A stretch of DNA of 64,000 nucleotides from Prionace glauca (GCA_037974335.1 CM075729.1:107906515-107970514); one strand, 5' to 3'. Positions 46,130 to 56,598 are shown, counted from the stretch's first letter. The notes: generated from the letters alone by a model not told the origin. Made by a program: numbers and translations.

Positions 46130-46837
46130 TTTTTTATCTTTTGATTTCAGATTCCAGCATCAGCATTAATTTACTTTTAACACCTGTCATCAAACTCAAC
46201 ATGGTGTTCCGCAAGACTGTGTCCTCAACCCCTTACTGTACTCTTTATACTCCTCTGACTGTGTGGCCAAATTCCCCCCAACTCAATTCTCAAGTTTACT
46301 GATGACACCACTGTAGTGGGTCAGATCTCAAACAATGACAAGACAGTACAGGAATGAGATAGAGAATCTGGTCAACTGGTGCAGCAAGAATAATCTCTCC
46401 TTCAATGTCAACAAAATGAAGGAGAAAATCATCAACTTCAGGAGGCAGATTGGAGAACATGCCCCTGTCTACATCAATGGGAATGAAGTAGAAACTAGAG
46501 CTTCAAGTTTTTTGGTGTCTAGATCGCCAACAACCTATCGTGGCCCCTCCACGTGGATGCTATAGTTAGGAAAGTTCACTAATGCCTCTACTTTCCCACA
46601 AAGGAAATTTGGCATGTCCACTACATCTCTCACCGCCTTCTATAGATGCACCGTTGAAAGCATTCCTTCTGGTTGTATCACAGCTTAGTATGTCTTCTGC
46701 TCTGCAAGACCACAAGACGAGAAACTGCAAAGGGTGTGAATGAAGCCCAGTCCATCACTCAAATCAACCTCACATCCATTGACACTTCCTGCTGTTTCAG
46801 AAAAGCAGACAGCATAATCAAGGATCCCACACACACA
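46130..46837 (+). mobile_element. L2/Rex1-like LINE, interrupted by Tx1 (first part)
   Basis: The frame at 46,335-46,565 reads NEIENLVNWCSKNNLSFNVN, then the KMKEKIINFRRQIGEHAPVY block of an L2/Rex1-type RT. The 3' part resumes beyond the Tx1 insertion at 49,273-49,525 and ends CAATAATAAATCAAATCAA, the usual 3' end of such elements. The frame is broken in several places. Confidence 0.65.
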
Positions 46838-46847
46838 CCCCAGACAT

Positions 46848-49262
46848 TTTTTTTTTCCAAAAATATACTTTGTTCATTAAAAAAAATCAACTAATCCATT
46901 TCAAATGTACAGGGCTTCGAATAGCAAATCAAAACATTTTTACAGATCTGTCCAAATTACAGTGTCTACATTTCAATACTTAAAAAACTATATCCATGTC
47001 TCAATATTACAATTACTAATTACAAGAATTACATTTCAGTTCTTAAAAATATATACATGCCTCAATAGATTTCTGTGTGCCGTTAGTGGTCAGGTTGGCA
47101 CACAGTCACGCAGGTCGAGGGTATTCTACAGTTCCCGGGCCCTCGGTCTGCCTCTGTTAAAGGCCTTACAGTGTGGCCTTTCCCCATTGTGCCTTTGCGG
47201 CGGCTGCCCCAAGCTTCAGCCCGTCCCTTAGCATGTAGTCCTGGACCTTGGAATGTGCCAGTCTGCAACACTCGGTCGAGGACAGTTCTTTCAGCTAGAA
47301 GATCAGCAAGTTTCAGGCGGACCAAAGTGCGTCCTTCACCGAGTTGATGACCTTCCAGCAGCAGTTGATATTTGTCTTGGTGTGCGTTCCCGGAAACAGC
47401 CCGTAGAGCACAGAGTCCTGCATCACCGAGCTGCTCGGGATGAACCTCGACAAATACCACTGCATCTCGCTCCAGACCTTCTTTGCAAAGGCACATTCCA
47501 GAAGGAGGTGTGCGACCGTCTCGTCAGCCCCGCAGCCGCTTCGAGGGCAGCGTGCGGTGTTGCTGAGACCTCGAGTGTGCATAAAGGATCTGACGGGGAG
47601 TGCCCTTCTCACCACCAGCCAAGCTAGATCTTGGTGCTTGTTTGTCAGTTCTAGTGATGAGGCGTTCTGCCAGATGACACTGACAGTCTGCTCAGGGAAC
47701 CGTCCGACAGGATCCGCCGTCTCCTTTTCTCTCAGGGCCCTAAGGACGTTACGCGCTGACCACTGCTTAATCGCCGTGTGGTCAAATGTGTGTTTGCGGA
47801 AAAAGATTTCTATGAACGACAGGTGCTGCGGTACGGTCCAACTACTCGGAGCATTCCGCGGCAGTGTGGCCAGACCCAGCCTTCGCAACACTGGGGACAG
47901 GTAGAACCTCAAAAAATAGTGGCACTTGCTGTTGGTGTACCGAGGATCTACGCACAGCTTGATGCAGCCGCACACAAAGGTGGCCATCAGGATGAGGGCG
48001 GCGTTGGGAACGTCTTTCCCTCCGTTCTCTGGAGGTTTGTACATCGCCTTCCTCCGGACGCGATCCATCTTTGATCTCCAGATGAACTTGAAGATGGCCT
48101 GCGTCACTGCTGCAGCGCAGGGTTTGAGGATAGGCCACACCTGCACCACGTACAACAACACAGACAGCACCTCGCACCGGATCACCAGGTTTTTCCCTGT
48201 TATGGAGAGCGAGCGTAGCTCCCACCAGCCGAGTTTCTGCCTGGCTTTCGCGATGCGCTCCTCCCAGTTTTTGATGCATGCCCCAGCCGCTCCGAACCAT
48301 ATCCCCAGCACCTTCAGGTACTCTGTCCTGACGGTGAAGGGGACAAGGGATTTGTCGGCCCAGTTCCCAAAGAACATGGCCTCGCTCTTTCCCTGGTTGA
48401 CTTTGGCTCCCGAGGCCAACTCGAACTGCTCGCAGACCTGGAGGAGCCTGCGGACAGACGATGGGTCCGAGCAGAAGACAGCCACGTCATCCATATACAG
48501 GGAGGCTTTGACCTGCGTGCCTCCGCTGCCTGGGATTGTCACCCCTTTGATGCCTGGGTCGCTTCTGAGGGCCTGGGAAAAGGGTTCAATGCAACACACA
48601 AAAAGGACGGAGGAGAGAAGGCAGCCCTGTCTGACTCCAGACCTGATTTGGAAGCTATCTGTTTCCCACCCGTTGACTGAGACTGTGCTACTGATGTCTG
48701 TGTAGAGCAGCCGGATCCAATTGCGTATTCCCTCCCCAAAGCCCATTTTGGAGAGCACATCCATCATGTAGCTGTGCGATATTCTGTCAAACGCCTTCTC
48801 CTGGTCGAGGCTGATGAGGCACGTGTCCACCTGCCTGTCCTGCACGTAGGCGATCGTATCCCTGAGTAGCGCCAGGCTGCCAGAGATCTTCCTGCCAGGT
48901 ACAGCACAGGTTTGATCAGGATCGATGACTGACCCCAGAGCAGACCTGACCCGGTTTGCGATGACCTTGGCCAGAATTTTGTAATCCACATTTAATAGTG
49001 AAATGGGTCGCCAATTCCGAATTTCTTCCCTCTCCCCCTTCCGCTTGTAGATGAGGGTGATGATGCCTTTCCTCATGGATTCTGACATCCTGCCCTCCAG
49101 AAGCATACTACCGTATACTTCCAGGAGGTCCGGGCCCATCAAGTCCCACAACGCCGAGTAAACCTCGGCCGGTAAGCCGTCGCTTCCGGGAGTTTTACCC
49201 TTCTGTAAGGACTCGACGGCCTTGGTCAGCTCGTCCAGAGATACCGGTCTGTCTAGTCTGTC
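46848..49262 (-). mobile_element. Tx1-clade LINE, 5'-truncated, left arm
   Basis: Minus strand, flanked by the 10-bp target duplication CCCCAGACAT at 46,838-46,847 and 49,263-49,272. It starts inside the RT N-terminus and ends in a short A tail after the polyadenylation region. The endonuclease domain is lost. It was inserted into an L2/Rex1-like LINE before the palindrome formed, since the same insertion with the same duplication is in the right arm. Confidence 0.88.
47313..49151 (-). CDS. Tx1-type reverse transcriptase, C-terminal 612 residues
   Basis: Reverse transcriptase fragment of a non-LTR element. Motifs: NWRPISLLNVDYKILAK at about 46-62, LISLDQEKAFDRISHSY at about 112-128, SGVRQGCLLSSVLF at about 171-184, and the catalytic YMDD at about 219-222 followed by VAVFC. 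Near the C-terminus is a cysteine/histidine cluster (RCPRSGC...HLLLEC), the zf-RVT-like domain of L1/Tx1 proteins, ending in AFAKKVW. The upstream DNA encodes GKTPGSDGLPAEFYSALWDL in the same frame, so the Met is not the natural start. The frame ends at a TGA where the right-arm sequences read CGA. Confidence 0.85.
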   Translation of the reverse strand: MWDLMGPDLLEVYGSMLLEGRMSESMRKGIITLIYKRKGEREEIRNWRPISLLNVDYKILAKVIANRVRSALGSVIDPDQTCAVPGRKISGSLALLRDTIAYVQDRQVDTCLISLDQEKAFDRISHSYMMDVLSKMGFGEGIRNWIRLLYTDISSTVSVNGWETDSFQIRSGVRQGCLLSSVLFVCCIEPFSQALRSDPGIKGVTIPGSGGTQVKASLYMDDVAVFCSDPSSVRRLLQVCEQFELASGAKVNQGKSEAMFFGNWADKSLVPFTVRTEYLKVLGIWFGAAGACIKNWEERIAKARQKLGWWELRSLSITGKNLVIRCEVLSVLLYVVQVWPILKPCAAAVTQAIFKFIWRSKMDRVRRKAMYKPPENGGKDVPNAALILMATFVCGCIKLCVDPRYTNSKCHYFLRFYLSPVLRRLGLATLPRNAPSSWTVPQHLSFIEIFFRKHTFDHTAIKQWSARNVLRALREKETADPVGRFPEQTVSVIWQNASSLELTNKHQDLAWLVVRRALPVRSFMHTRGLSNTARCPRSGCGADETVAHLLLECAFAKKVWSEMQWYLSRFIPSSSVMQDSVLYGLFPGTHTKTNINCCWKVINSVKDALWSA

Positions 49263-49527
49263 CCCCAGACATACTCTCTTCTCCCTTCTTCCATCAGGAA
49301 AATGAATAGCTGAGATCCAACCGACTCAAAAACAGCTTCTTCTTTGCTGTCATCAGACTTCTGAATGGACCTGTCTTGCATTAAGTTGACCTTTCTCTAC
49401 ACCCTGGTTATGAATGTAACACTACATTCTGCACGCTCTCATTTCCTTCTCTGTGTATGGTATGCTTTGCCTGTATAGCATGCAGGACAGTATTTACTAA
49501 TACATGTGACAATAATAAATCAAATCA

Positions 49528-49686
49528 ATGTGTGGGTAAGATTGATTGGGTATGCTAAATTGCTCCTTAGTGTCCAGGGACTAGCTGGGGTAAATAGGTG
49601 GGGTTACGGGGATAAGGTCTGTGTGGGATTGTAGTTGGTGCAGATGTGATGGGTGAATGGCCTCATTCTGCACTGTAGGGATTCCA
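49528..49686 (+). mobile_element. tRNA-type SINE, 5'-truncated
   Basis: Keeps ATTGATTGGGTATGCTAAATTG, then GGCCTCATTCTGCACTGTAG at the end. It lies about 100 bp upstream of the U1 octamer. The mirror copy is at 56,440-56,598. Confidence 0.75.
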
Positions 49687-49782
49687 AATCTTTCTTTCCT
49701 GAAAAAATTGAACAGGAAAATGCTGGGACATAGGATTGAAGGACAAACAGCGCAAGACGGTTCATTTCCTTTTAAGGGAAAT

Positions 49783-49790
49783 ATGCAAAT
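49783..49790 (+). promoter_or_regulatory. U1 distal element (octamer), left arm
   Basis: ATGCAAAT, the Oct-1 site, at -196 to -189 from the U1 start, the usual place for the snRNA distal sequence element. Confidence 0.75.
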
Positions 49791-49917
49791 TAGTGAGGGT
49801 TAACAAGGCTTTTTCTGGAGAGGAATAGTCAAACACTACTCGCAAAAATAGAGCAGAAGTAAACGGGTTGGTGTAGAAGAATCTAAGTAAGGCGATAACG
49901 TGGCGTTTGAAGCTGGG

Positions 49918-49936
49918 TAAGTATGACTGTAAAGTG
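49918..49936 (+). promoter_or_regulatory. U1 proximal sequence element (PSE), left arm
   Basis: TAAGTATGACTGTAAAGTG at -61 to -43. The TATGACTGTAAAGTG part fits the vertebrate PSE consensus bound by SNAPc. No TATA box follows, as expected for a pol II snRNA gene. Confidence 0.7.
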
Positions 49937-49978
49937 CAGTGTTTGATGTCGGCTGGCCGTGTGTGGGGCTGTTCGAGC

Positions 49979-50142
49979 ATACTTACCTGGCAGGGGTGAA
50001 ACCATGATCATGCAGGTGGTTCGCCCAGGACGAGGCTATCCCATTGCACTTCGGGTGTGCTGACGCCTGCGATGTCCCCAAATGCGGGATACTCGACTGC
50101 AAAATTTGTGGTAGTGGGGGACTGCGTTCGCGCTCTCCCCTG
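49979..50142 (+). ncRNA. RNU1: U1 snRNA gene, left arm
   Basis: A 164-nt U1 RNA, the U1 snRNP core that pairs with 5' splice sites. The 5' end ATACTTACCTG is exact. The stem-loop II loop keeps ATTGCAC for U1A, the Sm site AATTTGTGG is exact, and stem-loop IV (ACTGCGTTCGCGCTCTCCCC) is conserved. It differs from canonical vertebrate U1 at a dozen or so places: loop I is GATCATGCAG rather than GATCACGAAG, and stem III reads TGTCCC/GGGATA for TTTCCC/GGGAAA, where pairing is kept. With octamer, PSE and 3' box in place this looks like an expressed gene rather than a retropseudogene. It points towards an identical gene in the right arm. Confidence 0.93.
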
Positions 50143-50145
50143 ATT

Positions 50146-50162
50146 CAACAATTAAAGACAGA
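50146..50162 (+). terminator. U1 3' box, left arm
   Basis: CAACAATTAAAGACAGA begins 4 nt after the RNA end; AAAGACAGA fits the snRNA 3'-box consensus (AAARNNAGA) that Integrator uses for 3' end formation. Confidence 0.75.
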
Positions 50163-50372
50163 GAATTTTTGCTTTCACCTGTAGAGGGCGCGTTGGTGGT
50201 GTGCTGTTTTGCGCTCGCAAGCTTATTCATACACGTTTTCTCCGCTTGTGTGCTAGCGTTCAGTGGGCAACAGATGAGATTTAGAGGGAAAAAAATGCTG
50301 TTGACGTTTCATCATTCATCCAGAAACAAATGATACGCGTAGCTAGTTCTAAAATGACTTGTGGCATTATAT

Positions 50373-50645
50373 ACGGTAGCACGGTGGTTAGCATTGCTGA
50401 TTCACAACTCCAGGGTTCGATTCCCAGCTTGGTTCACCATCAGTGTGGAGTTTGCACGTTCTCCTCGTGTTGCTTGGGTTTCCTCCAGGGGCTCCAGTTT
50501 CCTCCCACAGTCCAAAGATGTGCGGGTTAGGTTGGCCATGCTCAGATGCGTAGTTCAGAGGGATTAGCCGGTAAATGTGTAGTGATAAGGGAGTGGGGCC
50601 TGCGTGGGATTGTGGTCGGTGTGGACTCGATGGGCTGAATGGATA
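50373..50645 (+). mobile_element. tRNA-type SINE, near full length
   Basis: Head GGTAGCACGGTGGTTAGCAT, B box GGGTTCGATTCCC, middle TCCAAAGATGTGCGGGTTAG, tail GGACTCGATGGGCTGAATGG. The mirror copy is at 55,483-55,752. Confidence 0.9.
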
Positions 50646-50877
50646 TAAATCTATTATAAGGGAAATATTTTGTATCCTATGTCTTTTCCTTTAATTCAGA
50701 AGATCTCAACGCTTACAGCATTTTGCTTTTGTTTTAAATGTTCAACCACTTTAAAACAATATACTCTTCTTATGAACGAGTAAGGAATTCAGCCCCTCGA
50801 ACCTACTCTGCCATTTAACACAATCATAACTGATCTGACAAGTCTGATTTCACCTAACCCTGATCTCATATCACTCC

Positions 50878-51773
50878 CCTTATGTGGACAGTATCTGTCC
50901 ACATAAAGGTTTACAGAATGGGAACAGGCCCTTCGGCCCAACTTGTTCATGTTGCCTTTTTTTTTAGAAAACCCCAAAGCTAATCTAAAGATGTGCGGGT
51001 TAGGTTGATTGGCCATGCTACGAAATTGGCCCTTGGTATCCAGGGATCAAGGTTTGGGGGATTAGTGGGAATAATATGTAGGGATATGGGGGTAGAGCCT
51101 GGGTGGGATTGTGTTCGGTGCAGACTCGAGGGGCCGAAAGGCCTCTTTCTGCACTGTAGGGATCTAATCCCAATTGCCTGCATTTGGCCCATATTCCTCA
51201 TGCACATCACCAAATCCAGAATTGTAGGCTCTGTCACAAACTGTTCCAGAAATTCATTTCTTAGAAATTCCACAAATTCCTTTTATTGGGATCCACTACC
51301 TACCTGATTTTCCCAGTCCACCTGCATATTGAAGTACAAAGAACAAAAACAGCCCGGGAAACAGGCCCTTCGGACCAACAAGCCCGTGCCGCCATTTTAA
51401 CATTACCAGTCCCCCCTTCCACCCATGACCCTTATCTATTGATTATGGCATTCCACATTGAGGGAAATTAATTTAGGGACAATTTATCACCTCCAATCAG
51501 CCTAATAGCACATCTTTGGGGTGTGGGAGGAAACCAGAGCACCTGGAGAAAACCCACACAAGCACAGGGAGAATGCGCAAACTCCCACAGACACTGGCCC
51601 AAATCCATGTGTCTGCACAGCAAACAGTGATAGTCCGATTTTTTCCCTAGCCACCCTTTTGCTCCTAACATAGGAGTAAATACTGTACACAGTACTGTGT
51701 AAATGTAGTCTCATTGGTGCATAACTGAAGGGGAAAAATCGGTCCTCAGGGGCAGAGGAGGGGAATTGTGCTT
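50878..51773. mobile_element. Palindrome spacer, left part: hairpin and SINE/CR1 tails
   Basis: 50,880-50,906 is a perfect 12-bp hairpin (TTATGTGGACAG, TAT loop, CTGTCCACATAA). 50,908-50,984 and 51,171-51,205 are a minus-strand CR1-type tail (complement of GGGCCGAAGGGCCTGTTCCC) split by a plus-strand SINE at 50,985-51,170. 51,335-51,660 is a minus-strand SINE-like element of the 35.1-kb type. None of this is in the arms. Confidence 0.65.
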
Positions 51774-54538
51774 AAGAACATAAGAAATAGGAGCAGGAGT
51801 AGGCCATCTGGCCCTTCGAGCCTGCCCCGCCATTCAATAAGATCATGGCTGATCTGTCGTGACTCAGCTCCACCTTCCCGCCCTCTCCCCATAACCCTTA
51901 ATCCCTTCTCTTATCAAAAACCCATCAACCCGTTTCTTAAAAATATTTAGCGAGGCAGACTCCACCACTTCAACGGGTAGAGAATTCCAGAGATTCACCA
52001 CCCTTTGAGTGAAGAAGTTCCTCCTCAACTCTGTTCTAAACCGCCCCCCCTTTATCTTGAGGCTGTGCCCCCTAGTCCTACTGTCTTTTTTGAGCAGGAA
52101 GACTCTCTCCACCTCTATCCTATCCATCCCATTCATCATCTTATACGTCTCAATGAGATCTCCCCTCATTCTTCTAAACTCTAAAGAGTACAAGCCTAGT
52201 TTATTCAGCCTCTCCTCATAGCTCAATCCCCTCAACTCCGGTATCAGCCGAGTAAACCTCCTCTGCACTCCCTCCAGAGCCAAAACAGCCCTGCGCAGGT
52301 GCGGCGCCCAAAACTACACACAGTACTCCAGCTGCAGCCTCACCAATGCCCTATACAGCTGCAGCAAGACCTCCCTACTTTTATATTCAATCCCCCTCGC
52401 TATGAAGGCCAGCATCCCATTCGCCTTCCTGACCACCTGCTGCACCTGCAAGCTGGGTTTTTGCGACTCATGCACAAGGACCCCGAGGTCCCTCTGCACC
52501 GTCGCCTGCTGCAGTTTTTCGCCCCGTAAGTAATAGTCCTTCCTACCATTCCTCCTACCAAAGTGGACCACCTCACACTTGCCAACATTAAATTCCATTT
52601 GCCATTTCTTGGCCCATTCGCCCAGCCTATCTAGATCCTTCTGCAGACTCTCCACACCCCCTGCACAATTTGCCTTTCCCCCAATCTTGGTGTCATCAGC
52701 AAATTTCGACACCCTGCACTCGGTTCCCTCCTCCAGATCATCTATATAAATGGTAAATAGCTGAGGCCCCAGCACCGACCCCTGGGGCACCCCACTAGTC
52801 ACCAACCGCCAATCCGAATAGCATCCATTGACCCCCACTCTCTGCCTCCTATTTGACAACCAATCCTCTATCCACGCTAACACCCTACCCCCAACTCCAT
52901 GTCCCCTGACCTTCTGCAATAACCTCTTGTGAGGTACCTTGTCAAACGCCTTCTGAAAATCCAGAAAGACCACATCCACCGGCTCTCCTCTATCCACTGC
53001 CCTAGACACATCCTCATAGAACTCCAGTAAATTTGTCAGACACGACTTCCCTTTAATGAAACCGTGTTGCGTCCGCCCTATCAAGCAATTCCCCTCAAGA
53101 TGCCTCGCTATTTCCTCCTTAATGACGGTTTCTAACATTTTACCTACCACAGACGTTAAACTAACCGGCCTATAATTCCCCGCCTTTTGCCTGGCACCCT
53201 TCTTAAACAACGGCGTAACATTAGCCATTTTCCAATCTTCCGGCACTTCCCCGGAATCCAGCGACGTCTGGAAAATAACCACCAAGGCATCCACTATCAC
53301 CTCCGCCATTTCTTTCAGAACCCTCGGATGCATTCCATCCGGTCCTGGGGACTTGTCCACAATCAGCCCCTCCAGTCTGTCGAGCACCACCTCTCTAGTA
53401 ACAGTAATGTCATTAAGACCCTCCATTCCTACCACCTTTCCATCACTAACACCCGGCAAATTATTCACGTCCTCCTCCGTGAAGACAGAAACAAAGAAGT
53501 TATTCAAGACCTTAGCCATATCCCTATCCCCTACCACTAGCTCCCCTTTCTCATCCTCTAAAGGACCAACGTTTACCCTAGCCAGCCTCTTCCTTTTTAT
53601 ATATTTATAAAAACTCTTGCTATCCTTTTTTATATTAAGTGCTAGCCCAGCCTCATAGCTTCTCCTACCCTCCTTTATCAATTTCTTTGTCAATCTTTGT
53701 TGACATTTAAACCTTTCCCAATCCTCTTCTCGCCCACTGCTCTTAGCTACTCTAAACTCCTCCGCTTTTAATTTAACACTTTCCTTCACCTCCTTCGTTA
53801 TCCACGGCTTATTACCTCTCCTCCTACTGTCCTTTTTAACCATCGGAATAAATTTCTGCTGAGCACCAAGAAAGATCTCCTTAAAGATCCTCCACTGCTC
53901 CTCAGCAGACCTACCTTCCAACGCGTTCCCCCAGTCCACATTCGCCAATTCTTCTCTCATCCTACCATACTCCCCTCTATTCAAACAAAGGACGCGTGTC
54001 TGGGAACCCACTTTCTCCTCCTCCATCTGCACCAGAAACTCCAACATACAATGATCACTCTCTCCAAGAGGATCCTTCACCGCAAGGTCCCTAATTCTAC
54101 CCATCTCATTACATAGCACCAGATCCAAGATAGCTCGCTTCCTCGTCGGCTCCAACACACACTGTTCAAGGAAATTATCCTGGCAGCATTCCAAGAACTC
54201 CTCCTCGAGCCCACCTCGTCCAACATGGGTCGACCAATCAATATGCAGATTGAAATCTCCCATAACTACTGCCGTCCCATTCCTGCACGCTGCACTTATT
54301 TGCGCGTTAACAGCCCGCCCCACCTCCAGATCATTATTCGGGGGCCTATAGACGACACCCACTAGCGTCTTCCTCCCTTTTCTGTTCCTAATCTCCACCC
54401 ACAACTATTCCACTTTCTGCTCCTTGGCTCCGATATCATCCCTTGCTACCACCTTGATACTATCCTTAATCAGCAGAGCTACGCCACCCCCTCTTTCCTC
54501 CTGCCTATCCTTCCTAAACACTTGATAACCCTGTACAT
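51774..54538 (-). mobile_element. CR1 LINE in the palindrome spacer
   Basis: A 2,765-bp minus-strand CR1 with 8-bp target duplications TTGTGCTT at 51,766-51,773 and 54,539-54,546 and a tail of (TTCTTATG)n. It contains the second half of the endonuclease, the whole RT and the 3' UTR; it is 5'-truncated before the endonuclease N-terminus. It was inserted into an older plus-strand LINE fragment whose right part is 54,547-55,195. Nearly identical to the right-arm CR1 at 59,010-61,072. Confidence 0.92.
52314..54404 (-). pseudogene. CR1 ORF2: endonuclease end and reverse transcriptase
   Basis: An open frame of 696 codons. Endonuclease motifs GDFN (about 49-52) and ESDHCMLEF (about 115-123); RT motifs DKSPGPDGMHPRVLK (about 347-361), VDVVFLDFQKAFDKVPH, SGVPQGSVLGPQLFTIYIDD and KFADDTKIGG, where FADD is the catalytic box. 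It ends at TAG (52,314-52,316) where the other copies read CAG (Gln); the remainder of the protein continues open at 52,283-51,864. Another TAG lies a few codons upstream of the first Met, where the reading frame otherwise continues towards the endonuclease N-terminus. Two nonsense changes in an otherwise intact coding region point to a young insertion. Confidence 0.88.
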
Positions 54539-54546
54539 TTGTGCTT

Positions 54547-55195
54547 GGAGTCTGAGGGAATGGGGGAGATCCTGAATGAATAATTTGCGTCAGTATTCAC
54601 GAAGGAGAGGGGTTGATGTCTGGTACAGTCTTCGAGGGAGCTTTAAGACCAATTAAAGGAGCTATCAATTATGAGGGAAGAAGTGTTAGGGCTTTTAGGT
54701 AGCATTAAAACTCATAAATCTCCAGGGCCTGCTTAGGGAAGCGAGAGATGAAATTGCTGGGCCTCTGATGCAAATCTTTGTCTCTTCTTTGGACACAGGT
54801 GAGGTCCCAGAGGAGTGGAGGATAGCGAACGTGGGACCATTGTTTAAAAAGGCTAGGAGGGATAACCCAGGTAACTATAGACCGGTGAGTTTGATGGGAG
54901 AGGATTCTTAGGAATAGGATGTATGTGCACTTAGAGTATTGCGATCTGATTAAGGATACAGAGCATGGCTTTGCAAAGGGAAGTCTTGCCTTACGAATCT
55001 CATAGAATGTTTTGAGGAGCTGACAAAAATGGTTGACGAAGGACGAAACGTTGATGTCGTCTACATGGATTTCAGTCAGGCGTTTGACAAAGTCCCTCAT
55101 GGTAGGTTGGTAGATAAGATTAAGGCTCATGGGATACAAGGCCAGGTATCTAGATGGGTTGAGAACTGGCTTGCTAAGAACTGACAAAGAGTATA
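54547..55195 (+). mobile_element. LINE fragment, host of the spacer CR1
   Basis: Decayed plus-strand RT start: frames give TKSPGP-like, GEVPEEWRIANVGPLF, DNPGNYRPVS and MDFSQAFDKVPHG in three frames. It stops near 55,195, about 50 bp before the right arm begins. Confidence 0.6.
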
Positions 55196-55482
55196 GATAA
55201 CTTACCTCTGTTTACTCTATTTCCTATGTTAGAGATGCACAGTACGAGGGAATGATATGAGATCAGGGTTAGGTGAAATCAGACTTGTCAGATCAGTTAT
55301 GATTGTGTTAAATGGCAGAGTAGGTTCGAGGGGCTGAATTCCCTACTCGTTCATAAGAAGAGTATATTGTTTTAAAGTGGTTGAACATTTAAAACAAAAG
55401 CAAAATGCTGTAAGCGTTGAGATCTTCTGAATTAAAGGAAAAGACATAGGATACAAAATATTTCCCTTATAATAGATTTATA

Positions 55483-55752
55483 TCCATTCAGCCCATCGAG
55501 TCCACACCGACCACAATCCCACGCAGGCCCCACTCCCTTATCACTACACATTTACCGGCTAATCCCTCTGAACTACGCATCTGAGCATGGCCAACCTAAC
55601 CCGCACATCTTTGGACTGTGGGAGGAAACTGGAGCCCCTGGAGGAAACCCAAGCAACACGAGGAGAACGTGCAAACTCCACACTGATGGTGAACCAAGCT
55701 GGGAATCGAACCCTGGAGTTGTGAATCAGCAATGCTAACCACCGTGCTACCG
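55483..55752 (-). mobile_element. tRNA-type SINE, mirror of 50,373-50,645
   Basis: Same element as in the left arm, reversed; no difference noticed. Confidence 0.9.
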
Positions 55753-55963
55753 TATATAATGCCACAAGTCATTTTAGAACTAGCTACGCGTATCATTTGT
55801 TTCTGGATGAATGATGAAACGTCAACAGCATTTTTTTCCCTCTAAATCTCATCTGTTGCCCACTGAACGCTAGCACACAAGCGGAGAAAACGTGTATGAA
55901 TAAGCTTGCGAGCGCAAAACAGCACACCACCAACGCGCCCTCTACAGGTGAAAGCAAAAATTC

Positions 55964-55980
55964 TCTGTCTTTAATTGTTG
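55964..55980 (-). terminator. U1 3' box, right arm
   Basis: Mirror of 50,146-50,162, identical. Confidence 0.75.
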
Positions 55981-55983
55981 AAT

Positions 55984-56147
55984 CAGGGGAGAGCGCGAAC
56001 GCAGTCCCCCACTACCACAAATTTTGCAGTCGAGTATCCCGCATTTGGGGACATCGCAGGCGTCAGCACACCCGAAGTGCAATGGGATAGCCTCGTCCTG
56101 GGCGAACCACCTGCATGATCATGGTTTCACCCCTGCCAGGTAAGTAT
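55984..56147 (-). ncRNA. RNU1: U1 snRNA gene, right arm
   Basis: Reverse-complement copy of the left U1 gene, identical over all 164 nt, including the loop I and stem III differences from canonical U1. Start at 56,147 (ATACTTACCTG on the minus strand), end at 55,984. Octamer, PSE and 3' box are also mirrored. The two genes face each other across about 5.8 kb. Identity could reflect recent duplication, gene conversion between the arms, or a false duplication in the assembly. Confidence 0.93.
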
Positions 56148-56189
56148 GCTCGAACAGCCCCACACACGGCCAGCCGACATCAAACACTG

Positions 56190-56208
56190 CACTTTACAGT
56201 CATACTTA
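56190..56208 (-). promoter_or_regulatory. U1 PSE, right arm
   Basis: Mirror of 49,918-49,936, identical. Confidence 0.7.
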
Positions 56209-56335
56209 CCCAGCTTCAAACGCCACGTTATCGCCTTACTTAGATTCTTCTACACCAACCCGTTTACTTCTGCTCTATTTTTGCGAGTAGTGTTTGACTA
56301 TTCCTCTCCAGAAAAAGCCTTGTTAACCCTCACTA

Positions 56336-56343
56336 ATTTGCAT
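56336..56343 (-). promoter_or_regulatory. U1 octamer, right arm
   Basis: ATTTGCAT on the plus strand, mirror of 49,783-49,790. Confidence 0.75.
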
Positions 56344-56439
56344 ATTTCCCTTAAAAGGAAATGAACCGTCTTGCGCTGTTTGTCCTTCAATCCTATGTCC
56401 CAGCATTTTCCTGTTCAATTTTTTCAGGAAAGAAAGATT

Positions 56440-56598
56440 TGGAATCCCTACAGTGCAGAATGAGGCCATTCACCCATCACATCTGCACCAACTACAATCC
56501 CACACAGACCTTATCCCCGTAACCCCACCTATTTACCCCAGCTAGTCCCTGGACACTAAGGAGCAATTTAGCATACCCAATCAATCTTACCCACACAT
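56440..56598 (-). mobile_element. tRNA-type SINE, mirror of 49,528-49,686
   Basis: Same truncated element, reversed. Confidence 0.75.

Larger units (their letters stand above)
45517..50877 (+). repeat. Left arm of a large inverted repeat
   Basis: Reverse-complement matches the right arm. Left position x pairs with right position 106,126 minus x in the U1 half, and with 109,373 minus x outside the right-arm insertions. Corresponding pieces include 45,672-45,902 with 63,471-63,701 (identical translation), 49,762-49,980 with 56,146-56,364, and 50,330-50,530 with 55,596-55,796. In stretches I compared base by base (U1 and its flanks) no difference was found; near the inner edge there are two in about 230 bp. 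The inner edge is near 50,877. The outer edge may extend further left, since the right arm runs off the window. Confidence 0.95.

Noticed and set aside
47926-48705. A 259-codon plus-strand frame opposite the Tx1 RT
   Set aside because: Shadow of the real frame on the other strand; it shows no domain.
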